This document shows positions 60,245 through 64,000 of a DNA stretch of 64,000 nucleotides, in pieces; position 1 is the stretch's first letter; each line of letters starts with the position of its first letter. The position numbers and the translations under genes were made by a program. Source of the DNA: Rhizobium giardinii bv. giardinii H152 (GTDB lineage Bacteria; Pseudomonadota; Alphaproteobacteria; Rhizobiales; Rhizobiaceae); the NCBI RefSeq assembly GCF_000379605.1, contig NZ_KB902680.1:186186-250185 (forward strand), given 5' to 3'. The notes below the pieces were generated by a model, which did not search any database, was not told where the DNA came from, and saw only the letters and a list, made by a program, of their open reading frames with translations.

Positions 60245-62175
60245 TGCTTGGCGTTTGCTATTATCCGGAACACTGGCCGGAAGCCTGGTGGGCGAAGGAT
60301 GCCCGCCGCATGCGGGACATGGGCATTTCCTTCGTACGCATCGGCGAATTCGCCTGGTCGCGGCTGGAGCCCAAGCGAGGCGAATTCGATTTCGCATGGC
60401 TCGATCGCGCCATGGATACGCTGGGAGCCGCGGGGCTCAAGGTGGTGCTCGGCACCCCGACGGCGACGCCGCCGAAATGGCTGATGGACGAATATCCGGA
60501 GATCGCGCCGGTCGATCAGCACGGGCGCGTACGCGGCTTCGGTTCGCGTCGGCACTATACCTTCTCCTCCGAGGTCTGGTGGCGCGAAAGCGCCCGCATC
60601 GTCGAGATCATCGCCAAGCGCTATGGCGAACACCCGGCGCTCGACGGCTGGCAGACGGACAACGAATATGGCTGCCACGACACGACGCAGTCCTGGGGGC
60701 CGGAAGACCTGAAGGCGTTCCGCCGCTGGCTGAGGATGCGTTACCAGTCGACCGAGCAGCTCAACGAAGCCTGGGGCAATGTCTTCTGGTCGATGGAGGT
60801 GAACAGCTTCGAGGATGTGGTGCTGCCGAACCTGACCGTCACCGAGACCAACCCGGCGGCACGGCTCGATTTCTGGCGCTTCCAGTCGCAGCAGGTGGCC
60901 GCCTATGACAAGATGCAGTGCGAGATCATCCGCAAGCATTCGCCGGGCCGCTGGATCACCCATAACTTCATGGGCTTCGTCAACGATTTCGACCACTGGA
61001 AGGTCGGCGAAAACCTCGACCTCGCGTCGTGGGACAGTTATCCGATCGGCTTTGTCGAGAAGTTTCCCTTCAGCCAGGAAGAGAGAAACCGCTGGGCGGA
61101 AACCTCCCATCCCGACATCGCGCCGTTCCACCACGATCTTTATCGCGGCGTTGGCCGCGGCCGGTTCTGGATCATGGAGCAGCAGCCCGGACCGGTGAAC
61201 TGGGCGCCGTGGAATCCGGTGCCAAAGCCCGGCATGGTCCGGCTGTGGAGTTGGGAAGCGCTGGCGCATGGTGCCGAAGTCGTCAGCTACTTCCGCTGGC
61301 GCCAGGCGCCGTTTGCGCAGGAGCAGATGCATGCGGGCCTCAACCTGCCGGGCTCGGACGAGTTGTCGGTCGGTGGGCGCGAGGCCGAGATCGTCGGGCG
61401 CGAACTCATCGACACCGGTGCGCTGCCGGCAACGGAGCAGGCTCCGGTCGCCATCGTCTACGACTACGAGACCTATTGGGCGACGGTCATCCAGCCGCAG
61501 GGCAGGGACTTCCAGTATCACGACCTGGCCTTCCGCTGGTACGAAGCCGTGCGCAAGCTTGGTCTCAACGTCGATTTCGCCCCCCCGGGTGCTGCGCTCG
61601 ACGGCTACAAGCTGGTGCTCGTGCCGTCGCTGATGATGGTCGCCGACGCTGCTTTGCATGCCTTCAATGCGGCCGAGGGTATCGTGCTTTACGGCCCGCG
61701 CTCCGGCTCGCGCACGCGCCAGTTCGCCATTCCGGAAAATCTGCCACCCGGCCCGCTTGCGAAGCTTACGGGCGCTCGGATAACCCAGGTGTCATCGCTG
61801 CGTCCGGGGCTGGACGATGCAGTCTCCGGCACTGTCTGCGGTGCCGCCATCCGCTGGCGGGAATATCTCGAGACGGACGGTGAGGTGCTTGCGACCTTCG
61901 CCAATGGTGACCCTGCGCTGACGGCCAAGGACGGGCACCACTATCTCGCCTGCTGGCCTGATCAGGCGCTCCTGCGGCAGACCTTGACCCACTTGGCGGC
62001 TAAAGCAGGCCTCGAAACCGTGGCGCTTCCCGATCATATCCGGCTGCGCCGGCGCGGCGGGGTGACGTTTGCGTTCAACTACGGGACGGAGGTTTGGGCA
62101 ATACCGGCAGGTGCGAACGTCATTCTCGGTGAGACAGACGTGAAGCCTCAGGCGGTGACGGCGTGGAAAGAATAG
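60244..62175 (+). CDS. lacZ: GH42 beta-galactosidase
   Basis: 643 aa glycoside hydrolase family 42. [43 protein letters not shown] start; acid/base Glu141 in TDNEYG and nucleophile Glu312 in WIMEQQPG; then the trimerisation domain with a GWYEAVRKLGLNVDF-like segment and a C-terminal beta domain. No signal peptide, so it splits imported galactosides in the cytoplasm. Not homologous to E. coli LacZ (GH2). Last gene of the operon. Order lacE-F-G-K-Z differs from the lacEFGZK order known in Agrobacterium radiobacter. Confidence 0.93.
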   Translation: MLGVCYYPEHWPEAWWAKDARRMRDMGISFVRIGEFAWSRLEPKRGEFDFAWLDRAMDTLGAAGLKVVLGTPTATPPKWLMDEYPEIAPVDQHGRVRGFGSRRHYTFSSEVWWRESARIVEIIAKRYGEHPALDGWQTDNEYGCHDTTQSWGPEDLKAFRRWLRMRYQSTEQLNEAWGNVFWSMEVNSFEDVVLPNLTVTETNPAARLDFWRFQSQQVAAYDKMQCEIIRKHSPGRWITHNFMGFVNDFDHWKVGENLDLASWDSYPIGFVEKFPFSQEERNRWAETSHPDIAPFHHDLYRGVGRGRFWIMEQQPGPVNWAPWNPVPKPGMVRLWSWEALAHGAEVVSYFRWRQAPFAQEQMHAGLNLPGSDELSVGGREAEIVGRELIDTGALPATEQAPVAIVYDYETYWATVIQPQGRDFQYHDLAFRWYEAVRKLGLNVDFAPPGAALDGYKLVLVPSLMMVADAALHAFNAAEGIVLYGPRSGSRTRQFAIPENLPPGPLAKLTGARITQVSSLRPGLDDAVSGTVCGAAIRWREYLETDGEVLATFANGDPALTAKDGHHYLACWPDQALLRQTLTHLAAKAGLETVALPDHIRLRRRGGVTFAFNYGTEVWAIPAGANVILGETDVKPQAVTAWKE

Positions 62176-62256
62176 GCGATCTCCACGCCTTTGGACAGCT
62201 GTGACGCCGCCACGGAGGATTGGAGTTCGCCTGGCGGCCGGGCGCGCGCTCGGAGG

Positions 62257-62610
62257 TTATTCCTCCAGCCATTCCGTGGAGAAGGCATCCGTGACGTGCA
62301 GATCGGTTGTCTCAAGCCGTCCTGGTCCGAGATTGCTGAACTTGTGGGGCACATCTGCGGGCGCGAAAATGATCTGGCCTGCAGTTGCTTCGATCTGCTC
62401 CGTTCCGATTGTGACCAGCGCCCGGCCCTGTCGGATGATGAAGACCTCCGCGTAGGGGTGCTTGTGCAATCTGGGGCCGCCGCCAATTTTGTCTGTCGTG
62501 TAAAACATGACCGATACATTGGCGCCGTAAGCGCCGCCTTCGAATTCGCCCTGCCATACGTCCGGCCGTTCCGCCCATTCGTGGCGTTCCAGAATCTTTG
62601 CGACACTCAT
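62257..62610 (-). CDS. Cupin domain protein
   Basis: 117 aa single cupin: GPRLHKHPYAEVFIIRQGRALVTIGTEQIEATAGQIIFAPADVPHKFSNLG, with metal ligands His, His, Glu and His in HKHPYAE and PHKF. Role unknown; such proteins are sugar isomerases, dioxygenases or sensors. GGAGG lies 7 bases before ATG 62610. It follows guanine deaminase by 38 bp on the same strand. Confidence 0.82.
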   Translation of the reverse strand: MSVAKILERHEWAERPDVWQGEFEGGAYGANVSVMFYTTDKIGGGPRLHKHPYAEVFIIRQGRALVTIGTEQIEATAGQIIFAPADVPHKFSNLGPGRLETTDLHVTDAFSTEWLEE

Positions 62611-62648
62611 TTTTGAGCCTCCGCAATGAAACGTGTTAGCTCTACCCC

Positions 62649-63971
62649 TCAAGGAGAGGGTGTCCCAAGCCTCGTCTTCGCCGCCACTCCCGCCACATAG
62701 GTCTCAGCAATCGCCCGATCATCCCCCATGGTCTGCAGCAGGAAAAGCTCGTCGGCGAGTGAGTTCACCACTTCGGCCTTCAGCGCCATCGCCGGCGTCG
62801 CCGCCATGTTCAGCACGATGAAGTCGGCATCCGTGCCGGGCTCGAGCGTTCCAATCTTGTTCTCAAGCGACAGCGCCCGCGCATTGCCGAGCGTCATGTA
62901 GTAGAAGCTCTCCAACGGATTGAGACGCTCCCCTTGCAATTGCTGGATCTTGTAAGCCTCATCCATGGTGCGCAGCATGGAATAGCTCGATCCGCCGCCG
63001 ATATCGGTTGCGACTGCAACGCGCACAGGGTTCTCGCGGCCCACCAGCTTCTTCAGCGGAAACAGGCCGGAGCCGAGAAACAGGTTGGAGGTCGGGCAGT
63101 GGACGGCGACCGAGCCGGTCTCGCTCATGGCATCCATTTCGCGCTCCGACAGATGGATGCAATGGCCGAATAGCGTTTTCGGGCCGAGCAGGCCGTAGCG
63201 GGCGTAGACATCGGTGTAGTCGGCGGCTTCAGGGTAGAGCGCGCAGGTGAAGTCGATCTCGTCGCGGTTTTCCGAGAGGTGCGTCTGCACGTGCAGGTCC
63301 GGAAACTCGCGCACCAGTGCTTGCGCCGCCGACATCTGCTCGGGCGTCGAGGTGATGGCGAAGCGTGGGGTGATGGCCACGTGGTTGCGGCCCTTGCCGT
63401 GCCATTGGTCGATCACTGCGCGAGTCTCGTCGTAGCCCATCTGAGGCGTATCGAGCAGGCCCTGCGGCGCGTTGCGGTCCATCATCACCTTGCCGGCGAT
63501 CATCCGCATGTTTCGACGCAGGGCTTCGGCGAAGAAGGCGTCGGCGGAGGTTTTGTGCACCGAGCAATAGGCGACTGCCGTCGTCGTGCCGTGACGCAGC
63601 ATCTCGTCGAAGAAATGGGTTGCGATACGCTCGGCATGCGCCGTCTCGACGAAGCGGCATTCCTCCGGGAAGGTATAGGTGTTCAGCCATTCGAGCAGGT
63701 TGGCGGCATAGGAGCCGATCACCTGCATCTGCGGGAAATGCAGATGCGTGTCGATGAAGCCGGGCAGGACGAGGTGAGGGCGGTGGTCGATTTCCACCGC
63801 GCCATCGCGCGCCTGTGCCTTCACCACGTCATAGCCGCCGCTCGCGACGATAAGGCCATCTTCCACCAACAGGGCGCCATCCGGCTCATAGGCATAGGCA
63901 CCGGTATCATCCAGGCTGGCAGGTGCGCGCTTGAAACTCAACGTACGTCCACGAATGAGGGTGGCGGTCAT
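62649..63971 (-). CDS. guaD: Guanine deaminase
   Basis: 440 aa amidohydrolase that converts guanine to xanthine. Zinc motif GFIDTHLHFPQMQVIGSYAANLLEWLNTYTFPEE, a guanine deaminase hallmark; VQTHLSENRDEIDF, FGHCIHLSEREMDAM and VATDIGGGSSYSMLRTMDEAYKIQQL with the metal Asp. GGAAGG precedes ATG 63971. Feeds the purine pathway whose later steps are encoded at 51.2-53.6 kb. Confidence 0.94.
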   Translation of the reverse strand: MTATLIRGRTLSFKRAPASLDDTGAYAYEPDGALLVEDGLIVASGGYDVVKAQARDGAVEIDHRPHLVLPGFIDTHLHFPQMQVIGSYAANLLEWLNTYTFPEECRFVETAHAERIATHFFDEMLRHGTTTAVAYCSVHKTSADAFFAEALRRNMRMIAGKVMMDRNAPQGLLDTPQMGYDETRAVIDQWHGKGRNHVAITPRFAITSTPEQMSAAQALVREFPDLHVQTHLSENRDEIDFTCALYPEAADYTDVYARYGLLGPKTLFGHCIHLSEREMDAMSETGSVAVHCPTSNLFLGSGLFPLKKLVGRENPVRVAVATDIGGGSSYSMLRTMDEAYKIQQLQGERLNPLESFYYMTLGNARALSLENKIGTLEPGTDADFIVLNMAATPAMALKAEVVNSLADELFLLQTMGDDRAIAETYVAGVAAKTRLGTPSP

Positions 63972-64000
63972 TCTGTCTTGCCTTCCGAAACCGAGCTTTC

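Noticed and set aside
58328..60397. 689-residue minus-strand frame opposite lacG and lacK
   Set aside because: Low-complexity His/Asp/Arg-rich translation with no domain; the plus-strand genes are unambiguous.

Overview
The window is a GC-rich alphaproteobacterial chromosome or chromid segment. Gene content points to the Rhizobiaceae (Rhizobium, Agrobacterium or a close relative): a divergent hmuPSTU / tonB locus, the gbpR-chvE-gguABC sugar-sensing and transport locus, a one-domain xylG with xylHF, thuAB, RirA-type iron boxes, EcfG-type general-stress promoters and a RIME-like palindromic repeat. It is almost entirely metabolic and transport genes, closely packed, with many 1-4 bp stop/start overlaps. 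I see no phage, transposase, rRNA or CRISPR.

Layout. 1-5.5 kb: haem-iron uptake (hmuU partial, hmuT, hmuS, hmuP on the minus strand; a secreted protein and tonB on the plus strand) and a second small operon (DUF2325, unknown, IsdG-type haem monooxygenase). 5.6-7.4 kb: DUF423 protein, truncated haemoglobin, and a TetR regulator with an SMR efflux pump. 7.5-10.4 kb: thuAB-like sugar oxidation genes with a LacI regulator. 10.5-20.4 kb: a DUF4105 protein, a dipeptidase with a five-gene peptide ABC transporter, an FAD oxidase and a YbaK-type deacylase. 20.4-21.2 kb: sparse region ending in tRNA-Arg(CCG).

21.4-27.2 kb: xylose-type ABC transporter xylFHG, divergent ROK regulator and an inositol-2-dehydrogenase-like gene. 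27.6-38.1 kb: DUF3329 and J-like proteins, gbpR, then chvE-gguA-gguB-gguC-aldehyde dehydrogenase-sugar acid dehydratase, which together look like import and non-phosphorylative oxidation of L-arabinose-type sugars to 2-oxoglutarate. 38.2-42.1 kb: a VapBC-type toxin-antitoxin pair and the conserved but poorly understood ATP-grasp / alpha-E / transglutaminase operon. 42.4-50 kb: DMT permease, DEAD-box helicase, host-attachment protein, MttB-like methyltransferase, a split MnmC pair (mnmD and an FAD enzyme, divergent) and a PRC-barrel protein.

50.2-64 kb: DUF1045 protein, the urate-to-glyoxylate genes puuE-uraD-allA-uraH, then lldD, an AraC regulator and a lac operon (lacE-F-G-K-Z, GH42 beta-galactosidase), a cupin protein and guanine deaminase. 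The purine genes lie on both sides of the lactate/lactose block.

No entirely new system is proven here. The best leads are: the probable RirA-controlled DUF2325/unknown/haem-monooxygenase operon; GguC as the missing dehydratase step of the arabinonate route; the ATP-grasp/alpha-E/transglutaminase operon; the split MnmC; and several near-perfect operator palindromes that match nearby regulators or, in one case (upstream of lldD), match no regulator I can name.
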